A stretch of 64,000 nucleotides of DNA from Rosellinia necatrix. Taxonomy: Eukaryota; Ascomycota; Sordariomycetes; Xylariales; Xylariaceae. Shown here one piece after another: positions 43,396-52,537 of this stretch (its first letter is position 1; every line of letters begins with the position of its first letter). Under the pieces are notes generated by a model. It saw only the letters and a list, made by a program, of their open reading frames with translations, was not told where the DNA came from and did no database searches. The stretch spans positions 2,356,001 to 2,420,000 of the forward strand of contig JAGYVD010000003.1 of the NCBI GenBank assembly GCA_021209875.1. The letters are read 5' to 3'. Made by a program: the position numbers and the translations under genes.

Positions 43396-43987
43396 CTCTC
43401 CTTCCGATCGGAAAAGCTATGCTAGATTGCTGTGAGGGAAGAGGAAAAGCTACCAGGGGGCGGGACTTGTCGGTCCTATTAGATGTCCATCTGGTGGGAT
43501 GTAGAGGGTGATCCCTGGTAACACCTTAATTATTCAGAACCCCTCCTCCGTCCCACCCCGCTAACCAACAATAGACTAGCCCGATCTATTAGTCAGACCC
43601 TGATTTTCTAACTGCACTTATCTCAGGCAAAGTTACTAAACCTTAGCAGTCGTGGACTGCTAACACTTACGATTCACAGCGGGTGAGTGAGTGCCTTAGG
43701 CCATGGTGCCCAGTTGAGGTATGTATTATTTCGTGTGTTTCTATCTAATAATCTTGAAAGAACGAACATCGTCAAGGGAAAAGCTGGGAAACGCCTTACC
43801 TTTACTTCCACTACCGGAATAAATCCTCAATGCCGTCAGCGCCCACCTGGGAATATGCGCTCAGTGATTCACCATCACGACAGGCCTGTACGCCACCACG
43901 TCACACCAGAAACCGGATGTCAAATGAACAACATCGGAGGAACGGATCGCGCCGCCGGGATTCTGACAGAAGCTTCTCTGTCCGTAT
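43396..43987. promoter_or_regulatory. promoter region of the thioredoxin-PITH gene
   Basis: This 592-bp gap lies between the start of the thioredoxin-PITH gene and the stop of the J-protein gene, both on the minus strand. No clear TATA box or repeat is seen. Confidence 0.45.
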
Positions 43988-44927
43988 TCAACTACCAACC
44001 ACATGACTAAAGACCCTCGTGGCGAGCTGCGCCAGCAATCTTGTGCGGTCAGACTGGGGAAGCTCCTGGAAAACTTGGTAGACGCTCTTCCCTCGCGTGT
44101 CACGGATAGCGCCGAAGCGATTGCCGGCGACCATGCCCGCGATAGCGCCCGGGAAGTTGGCGGCGATGAACCCCAGGACGCCCCCCGCGGCGCCGCCGGC
44201 TATGGACCAGAACTTGCCCTTGCCCTGCTGCTGTTGCGCCTCGTCCATCCCTTCCTCGCGCAGCATCTCTTCGAAGACGTCGGCGAACTGCGCGTTCTCG
44301 GCCTCCCGCCGCGCTTCCTGCGTCCCTGCATCGCCCTTGTTTCCCATGAAGTAGTTCCATGCCCAGCTGTAGAAGTCGTTTGCGTTGGCGCCCCCCGCGG
44401 GAGGGTCGCCGCCAACAGGTATCTCCTCGTCCGGATCTTCGAAGTCGGAGGTGGATGTGCCCGGTGGGTTGGCGTTGGACGGCTTCGAAGACTTCGACGG
44501 TTTCGACGGTTTGGGGTTCGAGCCACCGAATAATCTCCGTTGCGCGTCATATTCGCGGCGCCTTGTTGAATCGGAGAGTGTGTAGTAGGCGTCGTTGACG
44601 AGCTGGAATTTCCGCGTGCGCGAGGCACGCTCTGGTGAGTCGGCCGCTACGCGGTCGGGGTGAGTCCTGAGCGCCGCTCTTGAGAGGGAGGGAGGTTAGC
44701 ACAGCAACTACACCATCTATACTTTATTGGAGCAGATAAGTAGCCATGTATAGGGACAAGGGTCACGGCTTGCCTTTTGTACGCATTTCGGATTTGCTGT
44801 GTAGTTGCAGTCTCGGATATTTCTAGTATACGGTCTGGATGTCATTGAAAGTTAGAGGCACGTTCGCGTCAGGAGGGGCATCTTTGAAAGCTGTACAATA
44901 ATCGGGAGGCGCTCCAGTACTGGCCAT
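43988..44927 (-). CDS. J-domain (DnaJ) co-chaperone
   Basis: A class III J-protein that would stimulate Hsp70 ATPase. Minus-strand exons 44927-44897, 44834-44774 and 44678-43988 give 260 residues. The J domain is N-terminal: PPDYYRILEISETATTQQIR, AYKRAALRTHPDRV (HPD at 37-39), then FQLVNDAYYTLSDSTRRREYD. Splicing is needed to build it. Intron 2 appears to use a GC donor (GCAAGC..CTCAAG), because only this choice gives the universal YKRAALRxHPD run; the nearby GTGACC donor shifts the frame. After a Lys/Ser/Pro linker the protein has FYSWAWNYFMG, a Gln-rich helix, and a Gly-rich hydrophobic segment (SIAGGAAGGVLGFIAANFPGAIAGMVAG) that could insert in a membrane. No Zn-finger or CTD is present. 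The client and location are unknown. Confidence 0.88.
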
Positions 44928-45801
44928 GATGACATATATTGGACAGGAGGTCGGAAAAATAGGAGGAGCATGAACGAAGATAATTAATGTGCAGGGGAGT
45001 TCTCTTTCTTGTTCTTAAGGATCGGCACCTAATCGGTGTCTTGACACTTCTCGCTCGAACAAATTTAGGCACTGGCAGACTTCAGACTTCAGCCTCGAAT
45101 CATCGCCCAGGTGATTCAAGAGCCCACGTCATGTGTGGCGTTGATAATTGACTTAGGTAAACCCTGTTGTATGGCAACGGAGCCACGGTGGCTTGAAATT
45201 TCCCATTAACACCCTTGCTTGCCGTACCAGCTGCACTTAATGCACTTGAGACGTAACTAGCCCTAAATAGGCATGGCGCAAATGCCGGCTCAAAAAGGAC
45301 GCAGGCAAGGCAGGGTCGCAGCAGCAAGGGACGACCAGCCACTCGAATTGTCGGTGAAGGGGCTGGAGCTTCTTGAATGGGTTGAGAGCTGCAGCGCATC
45401 CGATATGATTTGCAGCAGAGCTAACAAGCGCCCTCCAATTCTGACCAGTCGTGGGATTCCAAGCTCGACACTTTCTCGGCTCCGTCCTCCACATTGGGGA
45501 TTGGTTGAATTGGATATGTACTTTACTCTACGGTAATTCGAGTGTTGTTGTTCCTGACCCATCGTTCGTTGTCGCTATTCTCGATACCCCTCCGTGAGAC
45601 TACGGTATTGGCAGGCTATAGGGCCTACTACCTAGGCAGAGAGGAAGAAAGCGGGAGGCCGGGGCAAGTTTTGCATTGTCCCAAGTGCTCGACCACCGGC
45701 TGCCAACTGGCCCTGGTTCTCAACACACTCCTTACACTTGACGACGTTCTTTTGAGCGACACGCGTGGCATCGACTGCAAACCGCAATCGCGATAGCGAC
45801 C
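44928..45801. promoter_or_regulatory. divergent promoter region J-protein / small membrane protein
   Basis: An 874-bp gap between divergent starts. Frames of 80-100 codons in it overlap each other on both strands and have no motifs. Nothing else is seen. Confidence 0.45.
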
Positions 45802-46698
45802 ATGGGTTTCTTTGACGGCTGGGGCGACGGCGCGTCCGTGGTGTCGCGCAAATCTCATAAATCGCACAAGCACCGCAAGCGGGACAAGTCGCGATCCGGC
45901 TCGCACTCGCGGGACCACGGCAAGCACCGCTCGTCCTCCGGCCTGGAAGGCCTACTCGGCGACGAGAGCAACTATTCCAATCATAACGCCTCGCGGGGTT
46001 CCTTCTTCAACCTAGCGAACAACAGCACGCGGAGCTTCTTCAGCACGGGTGAGTAGTATTATATTTAATGTTTCTTTTTTTTTCTTTTTTTTCTTTTTTC
46101 TCCACCTTCGCCTTCTTCCTTCATAGAAAAGCCAAGTGTGGCCGGTGGGGGAATGAGAGGGAGGGAGTCAAAGTTGGACGACTGGCTCCATACGACGGAC
46201 GAGTCGGCCCTCTTAGCGGCACTGCACTAGATGCTAATGAAATCGCTTCACCTAGGCCGTTCCCCCTCCTACTATAAGCGCTCGCCGCGCAGCAACTTCA
46301 TGACGCGGGCCTACAAGAAATTGAAACGCCTGCTGCGCGACCTAGTCTACTGGGCGAAGCGACACCCTGTCAAGGTCTTCATGCTGGTGATCATGCCTCT
46401 GATCACGGGCGGGGCACTGACGGCCCTTCTTGCGCGCTTCGGGCTGAGGCTGCCGGCTGGGATCCAGCGAATGCTCGGCCTCGCAGCCAAGACGGCCGGC
46501 GGCGGCGGTAGCATCGGACTCATGGGCGAAGCCGTGCGCATGGCCACCGGGCTAGGCGGCAACTCGAGTGCTGACCTCGGATACGGCGAAGGATTGCACT
46601 ATGAGAAGCGACGGACCGAGTATACGGATTACTCTGGCGGCAGGGGCGGGGGCGGGGGCGGAGGGTTCTTCAGCGGAATTGGGAAGTTCTTTTCTTAG
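45802..46698 (+). CDS. small conserved-looking membrane protein, unknown function
   Basis: I do not recognise a named family. Exons 45802-46048 and 46256-46698 (intron GTGAGT..CCTAG, 207 bp, T-rich) give 229 residues. The protein starts MGFFDGWGDGASVVSRKSH and has a basic Lys/His/Ser-rich region (KSHKSHKHRKRDKSRSGSHS). A positively charged helix (RAYKKLKRLLRDLVYWAKRHP) leads into one hydrophobic segment at about 121-142 (VKVFMLVIMPLITGGALTALLA). The rest is Gly/Ala-rich and ends in a run of glycines with the aromatic ending GGGFFSGIGKFFS. The layout suggests a single-pass protein with a basic cytosolic N-terminus. Coding support comes from the in-phase splice and clean start at CGACCATGG. Two AG sites upstream of the acceptor were rejected because of frame. 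Confidence 0.75.
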
Positions 46699-47082
46699 TT
46701 TTGAATATGTCATTTTTGATATTTACTGTAGGCTGAAAGACGGAATATGTGGAGAACCTGGGAAACGATGGCGTTTTGAGCTCGGGGCATAATCGGTTTC
46801 ATTCACGCGGGTCACGATTTATACAATGGGGTGATTCTATGCTTTGGGGATGAAAAACTACTAAAATCATGTAGAAACTTATTAGAATAAAATTTGTAGC
46901 TTAACTAAGATTTTTATTGTTATCCAAACCTATACCTATTCGCCTTTTTCTTTTTTTCTTTTTTCAAACATCGGAAAAATGGGACCGATTCTTAAGTGGT
47001 GCATGTAAGAGTACATACATCATTATTACGAGGGTATAATAATATCGTTTAGTCGCTATTCGGTTGATCTTGCCTAAACTCT
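46699..47082. other. convergent 3' intergenic region
   Basis: An AT-rich spacer between two stop codons. No gene is seen. Confidence 0.5.
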
Positions 47083-48036
47083 CTATTTGTCTCTTCGTCT
47101 CCGGCTACTAGACTTTCTCTTGCCTGGCGACGAATTTCGTGATGTCGTCCTCTTCCCCTTGGAGGACCTAAGCTCTTGTTCCTCTGTCTCTACGACGATT
47201 GTGTCCTCTTGGCCTGTGCCATGGTCCAGATATGCATCATCTCCGTGACCATCATTCCCTCTCTCGTCATCCTCTGGCATTCTCTCTACATATGTTTCAT
47301 AGGGCTCTGATGTTTGATATTGAAATGGATCCAACCCAGTGTGAGGGGATGGTGAGTCGTGGCCCTGGTCTTCTTCGTGTGGAAGGGCTTTCAGAGATGA
47401 AGAGTGCTTTAGGGTGTCCGAGCCGTGGCGTCGATTGGAAGAGGTGGAAACATATTGGTAGTCGAAGGGCGAGGAAGAGCCGTGGCGTTGAAAGGAGGAA
47501 TGAAGAGAATGAGAAGATGCTGACGACCGAGGGCGTCCCTGCGAGGTATTGGGGGGAGGAAACATGCCTACCGGTGGTCCCTGACTACGAACCATAGCCG
47601 AGGATGACGAGTGGGAAGGGGCATCAAACTGGGAGATTGGAACAGCAACTCGCTGCTCTTTGTCCTTTCGTTTTCTACCATCTGCGCCCTTCTTCCTTGC
47701 GGCCTCAGCTTCGAGACGTTTTCGCCTTCTTTCCAAAGCCGCCACCTCCCCCTTGTTTAATTTGACGTCTTGCCTGCCTCTGGCACGCGCCTTTCGTATC
47801 CGAGCCAATGCCGATTGCACCAAAGCATTCTCCATTTCGGCGCGAGCATCATCTTCCGTCTCCTCGTCCGTTGTTGCCTGAGAGTCACTATCGGTCAAGT
47901 CGTTGTCGTCGTCCGAGTGTTGGTAAGCATATTTGTTGCGCGAACGACCACCACCCATATCTATACCCGTAAATCGAAGTTCATCACTAGCATACCGCCT
48001 TTTACCCCGTGCAGTTCCCGACCTAGCGCCTTGCAT
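47083..48036 (-). CDS. charged, disordered protein of unknown function, start uncertain
   Basis: I do not recognise it. From the first in-frame ATG (48036) it has 317 residues, but the same frame stays open upstream to about 48190, without an ATG. That upstream part reads like coding sequence (GGRPRAPEFAPSWARPP, then DNYWDIRPRVVEELDSDD), so the real start may be in an upstream exon. The protein has an acidic stretch (HSDDDNDLTDSDSQATTDEE), then a strongly basic coiled coil (VAALERRRKRLEAEAARKKG.. RKRKDKEQR). A Ser-rich middle and a basic ending (SPGKRKSSSRRRRDK) follow, looking like nuclear localisation signals. No enzyme domain is visible. It lies head-to-tail behind the PRA1 gene with almost no gap, on the same strand. 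A nuclear role is inference from composition only. Confidence 0.65.
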   Translation of the reverse strand: MQGARSGTARGKRRYASDELRFTGIDMGGGRSRNKYAYQHSDDDNDLTDSDSQATTDEETEDDARAEMENALVQSALARIRKARARGRQDVKLNKGEVAALERRRKRLEAEAARKKGADGRKRKDKEQRVAVPISQFDAPSHSSSSAMVRSQGPPVGMFPPPNTSQGRPRSSASSHSLHSSFQRHGSSSPFDYQYVSTSSNRRHGSDTLKHSSSLKALPHEEDQGHDSPSPHTGLDPFQYQTSEPYETYVERMPEDDERGNDGHGDDAYLDHGTGQEDTIVVETEEQELRSSKGKRTTSRNSSPGKRKSSSRRRRDK

Positions 48037-48179
48037 ATCTGCATCATCGCTGTCCAATTCCTCGACAACCCTGGGTCTTATATCCCAATAGTTGTCATCG
48101 GGCGCGGCATGCCTCCGCTGCCCGCGCCCGGGTGGTCTTGCCCATGAGGGCGCAAATTCGGGAGCTCGCGGCCGACCAC

Positions 48180-48710
48180 CTAGACCGCCTCCCCTGAAAA
48201 AGCCTCATCGATAGGCTTGTCCAACAGAGCGGCGTGGCCAAGGATGACCACGCCACTCGCACCAATCAACCACAGGACGGTGGAGAAAGGTGAAGCAATG
48301 AGAAAGAGAAAACCGCAGGTGCAGAGAAGACCCGTGTAGAGCTGGGACGAAGTTGCCGTGAAGGTGCCGATGGTTAGGTCCTGTCCGTTGAGCCGGCCGA
48401 GTATGAAGAGGCCAGCGGCGAGAAGGATGATATCGAACAGTAGCAGGGGGTTCGTGATCAGCGCGTAGATACTGAGGAGGACGAAAACCACGGCGTAATT
48501 GCTCGAGAACGTCGAGAGATTGTACGTAACGCGCGATTGGGCCTCGGCAAAATTGGCAGGCTTGGAAAGGCGCTTGAAGTCGAGGAACTCGCCGATGGGC
48601 TTCATGTTGGCAAAACGGCTCGAGAGCGACGTATTACGGAATCCCGCGAAGCGATCGCCGATATTGAGGCGCGACGTAATAACGTCGAGAGGGATCTGAA
48701 TACGAGACAT
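48180..48710 (-). CDS. PRA1-family prenylated-Rab acceptor (Yip3-like)
   Basis: A small four-helix membrane protein of ER/Golgi membranes that binds prenylated Rab GTPases and shapes vesicle traffic. It is a single exon of 176 residues starting MSRIQIPLDVITSRLNIG. A cytosolic N-terminal region includes RPA-like SKPANFAEAQSRVTYNLSTFSSNY, the conserved lead-in of PRA1 domains. Two hydrophobic hairpins follow: about 70-105 (AVVFVLLSIYALITNPLLLFDIILLAAGLFIL) and about 125-165 (LYTGLLCTCGFLFLIA.. VLWLIGASGVVILGHAALL). The end DKPIDEAFSGEAV is typical. Length fits the family. Its final codons overlap an open frame that belongs to the next gene downstream. Confidence 0.9.
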   Translation of the reverse strand: MSRIQIPLDVITSRLNIGDRFAGFRNTSLSSRFANMKPIGEFLDFKRLSKPANFAEAQSRVTYNLSTFSSNYAVVFVLLSIYALITNPLLLFDIILLAAGLFILGRLNGQDLTIGTFTATSSQLYTGLLCTCGFLFLIASPFSTVLWLIGASGVVILGHAALLDKPIDEAFSGEAV

Positions 48711-51706
48711 TGCGAAAGAGCTCTTCCTTTTCTTTCAATTCCTTTTTTACGAAGGGGCAGTGCGACACGAGATGTGTTTGGAAGGCTGAGAAGTTAAAGC
48801 TGGCCACAAGACGGGATTGACGGTAAAATGTTGCGAGAGTGATCTAGCAAATGCTGCAGTGAATGCGAATTAGATAGGAGCCTGACGGAGAGGTTCTGAT
48901 TGATGCTAGCTAGCTGGCAACAGTGGAGAAAGGGGGAAAGTAGCTGAGATTGTGAGTACCAACCTTTTTTTTTTTAAATAATGCGCCCTGCCAGACGACA
49001 CAATGGACGAGCGGAACAGGGTTCTTAGAGGTTGAATGGGTGACAATCAATTGTTGGAGGTGGTGAAAGGATGTTGTTATGGTAACCACACGGGATGGGG
49101 GTGTACTGTGTAAGTGGTAAGCGGCAAGTGGTAAGTGGTAGGTGAGAGGTTGAAGGTTGGAGGATCTTGCGCGTCGACGATGGTTAATCTAAGTTTGCCA
49201 GTTTTGCCGAATTGGACGACGATCTGCCAGATTTTACCACGTTGACGGTTTCGCTGGTGCCACGGACCAAGATCCAATCCCAGCCAGGCAGAAGGAAAAG
49301 GGTCGCCAAGAGAAGTACTCCGGTACCTCCTGTGCCTCCTGTACCCAAGTCGGCAGTGCACCTAGTGTAGGTATCCAGCAAGCCTGTCTTGGACCCCCAA
49401 GATTCAGTCCGTAGGCCCCTGCTCTAGGCACCTACTTAGATCCGCCAGGGGGGCTCTAGGGGGGCTCTGAGGGCGCTAGCCAGGCCCGGCAGAGTCCCCT
49501 AGAAAAAATGGGTGTCTGTGTCGGCCGGCGTATTGAGTCGAGCTCCCCACAAATGGACTCGGAAACCTTACACAAGGTAAGGTCACCTAAGGCTAACGCA
49601 CACCACCCTCATACTCCAACGATCCGTGGGAAGTGGGAAAGGGGGAAGGCATGGAAGAAGAGGAGAGGAGGAAGAAAAGGAGGACGAGAGCAGAAGTCCT
49701 AAGAGGGGGACAGGTCCTTCCTTTTCTACTCTGCCCAGATCCCCAGATGGAACTGGGTAGATGAAGCAATGCCAGCAATTAGGGCCCCGACAACTGGCAT
49801 GCAGCTGCGGTCTGCAGTGCACAGGAAGACACTGGCGGTCGGGCTTTTCGGCCTCAGGGAGTGAAAAAAAAAAAAAGTGGGAGGAGAGCGATAGGCGTTG
49901 TGATGGTTGGTTCGGTGATACGGGTCTTGGTAGACGGACCAGGCCCGGCCCTTCACAATGGCTCCATGTTGCCCGATCGTTTCTACTCTGTACTGCATGA
50001 TACTTTATGCTGCTAGGTTGGTCCTTGTTATAGGAGTGCAACAACAGACGTGGACAACGAACGGGCTCGGGGCTCGGTGCTCGGCAGAAGATGCTTGGGA
50101 GATGATGGAAGACCATCCACACGCCATCTGCCCAGTATCATTGTAATGTAGTGTACAACCCAAGATAGTCATTCATTCATGGCTTATTGCCACACCTACA
50201 CGACATGATGCACTCCTGGGCAGACACAAACAGATACAAACAGACACACATGGAAGGCGTTTGTGTGAGCCGAAAAACGCATACACCATTACAATCAAGA
50301 ATTGCCAGCGGTGAGGCCGTTCAGGATCAACGGATGGCCTGTCTATATAAGGTCGAGCGATAGATACTTAGACAACAAGAAAATGCTAAGCTTGGCTGGA
50401 AAAGGCATGATAAACGGCATACTCCATGCATCGACGTACATGAGCCACGCAAGTACCTCCCTACTTGGGTAGTGCAAGTTATCATACCTAGGCACTGGAG
50501 TAACGTTCTAGGTTATGTAACTACCACGTTTGAGGCGCGCGACAAGCTACCTAAAGCTTAGTGTAGCCCGCTGCTATAATCCAATCCATTGAGCGACTGA
50601 GCAGCTATACGATCGATGTTGTATTTATGTAGAGCGAAACGGTCCCAAAAACGGTTAAAAATATAACCGTTATAACACGCAATATATTATGATTAGTCTT
50701 CCTCTTTATCTGACAAACCCAATCTATCGCGAAATCGACCATGTTTGCCAAGGACATTTCTTAGCCTGACACGATTAGGCACGTTGCAAAACTTTTACTG
50801 TTGACATGCTTATTACGCGCCCGACCTTTAAGTAACTCGGTATGGTATAGGTTTAGTCCTATGGTGCCTGGTGATCCAACAAAACACGGCAAATGGCTTA
50901 GACACCTCTCTATAATCCGATTTGCAGAGCTAGAGTCTAGGGGCAAGAATCATCAGCAGCAGCTACCACTATTGTGCTACCGTTAAACTCGTTTAGAAGG
51001 GGTTCCAAGTCTAGTGCTATAGACCCTTATTGTAAAGGATATTCCATGCTTCGAGTTCATTTTTTTCTCGCAATGCGGCTGTCTTTGAGAGCCTCTTTGC
51101 CACTATCGCGCTCATGCACAGAGGTATGAGTGTTGCTAGTATTAGGGTTTCTTGTTCTACATATCTTGGGGAGTATTTTGATTTAACTTAACAGTAGGCG
51201 TGTCAGGTCCAATAATGACCCTGCTAGCTACCACCCGACACCTAGGGTGGTTCTAGTACTGGAAATGGGTGTATATAAGGACCTTCGGGACCCCCTTGGG
51301 TCTTGAAGGGTTCAGGAATCAATTGTTAGCCCTATTGAGCCCTAAATACAACCACCACACCCTCTCTACGGCCTAGAACATGCCTATCTATTCACTCCGT
51401 GATTCTTAAACTGACAAGGCGTAGTCTATTGAATGTTAGAGAGTTGTAGCGCTAAATGTTGAAAGGCAGATATAGATGTGGTTTATATGGAAGTAGCCAT
51501 AATATCTACATGACGTCTAATAAATCGATATAACTGTGGTAGAATAGCTAGTTTCTCCTACATTGTCATTCTAGAGCTGAGTTGTAAGTAATTTATGCCA
51601 TAAAAACAGAGCCTTTCCTCTATGTTACCTAGGAAACCACTATCTGGAATGCGTAGTAAGGCTCAATGCAGGTGTAGAATTCTTCCATGTGCAGTTACTC
51701 TGGCTT
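48711..51706. other. AT-rich gene-free region
   Basis: The left part (48711-50150) is mixed in composition. From about 50150 it is clearly AT-rich. An inverted repeat AACGGTTA..TAACCGTT is at 50650-50671, and a possible solo LTR at 51201-51380 is listed separately. Frames up to 179 codons (49583-50122 minus) have no motif. Confidence 0.4.
51201..51380 (+). mobile_element. possible solo LTR remnant (copia-like), low confidence
   Basis: The 180-bp stretch begins TGTCAGG and ends CTAGAACA, with TG..CA ends. It carries a TATATAAGGACC promoter-like element in the middle and lies in AT-rich, gene-free DNA next to a decayed gene. No target-site duplication could be found (flanks AGGCG and TGCCT differ), and no internal retroelement coding sequence is seen. 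Confidence 0.22.
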
Positions 51707-52537
51707 TTAAAGCCATTTTTTCAGCTTCTTAAGAGAGTGTTCATCATGTTTTGCCTCGGATGTAAAGAACTCCTCCTCGTACTAGCCATCCGTTCCAAGC
51801 GATTGGAGATTCATCCCAAAGGGTTGACAAAACCCAAAGTTAATCAACACAGGCAACCCATTCCTAATCATGATGTTATCTGGATTTACATCATGATGGG
51901 CCAATACTAGAGAGTGAATACGATGGACAGCTGATTCAACAGCTTTGAAAACTGTATGATGGTCAAGTTGGTGGAAGGTGGGTGTCCAGGACAACTGTGT
52001 CAGGGTCTGACCAAGACGCCCTAAGACTATCGCTGCAATCCGACCACGCTTTACATGGCAGCCAAGGTATGTGATGATGTTGGGGTGGGGCGCTACGGAA
52101 ATCTGCTCCATGATAAGAGTCTTGTGTAGGATTTCTTTCGGGATAAAGTCAGAGCCCTGCACAGTTTCGTAGTGGTTCAATCCAGGTCGCTTGATGAATG
52201 CTGCAGTGTCATCCTAGTGATCAGGCGCAACCTTGCGTCGAGTGCCTTCAGGGACTAAAGGGTAGATCTCCTCGTCTCTAACATGCCCTAATGCCGAGCT
52301 ATATTCAGCAAAACAGATGTCCCTTTTCTGTTTATATAGCCGTCCGAAATAAAGATCGTCGTTAGAGGTGATATGATAAAAGGTGACATATTTCGACTCG
52401 TCTGTCTCCGGATCTAGGGCTCCCAATATAGTCAGGTCTTGGAGAGATGTCAAGATAGGGCGTTGTATCTTGGAATCACCCCCACTGTCTCTGTGCAGAG
52501 CTAGAGAGGCTTGAAATGGTATAATAGCGTGAACTTG
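51707..52537 (-). pseudogene. decayed serine/threonine protein kinase-like gene
   Basis: One minus-strand frame reads as a fungal kinase-like protein from about 52537 to the TAA at 51707, broken by two in-frame TAG codons (52216-52214 and 51784-51782). Recognisable parts are IIPFQASLALHRD, YVTFYHITSNDDLYFGRLYK, then AAFIKRPGLNHYET, MEQISVAPHPNIITYLGCHVKRGRI and the catalytic loop region LVLAHHDVNPDNIMI. LINFGFCQPFG follows, where the metal-binding DFG Asp is replaced by Asn. After the second stop, YEEEFFTSEAKHDEHSLKKLKKWL continues in frame to the natural end, where family members have Trp at the broken position. All three changes are C-to-T type in CpA context (TAG from CAG, TAG from TGG, Asn from Asp), as RIP makes them. 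The N-terminus is unresolved at a poly-A run. Confidence 0.78.

Noticed and set aside
49583..50122. 179-codon minus-strand frame
   Set aside because: No family motif, low-complexity Ser/Phe runs from T/C tracts, and no supporting splice structure.
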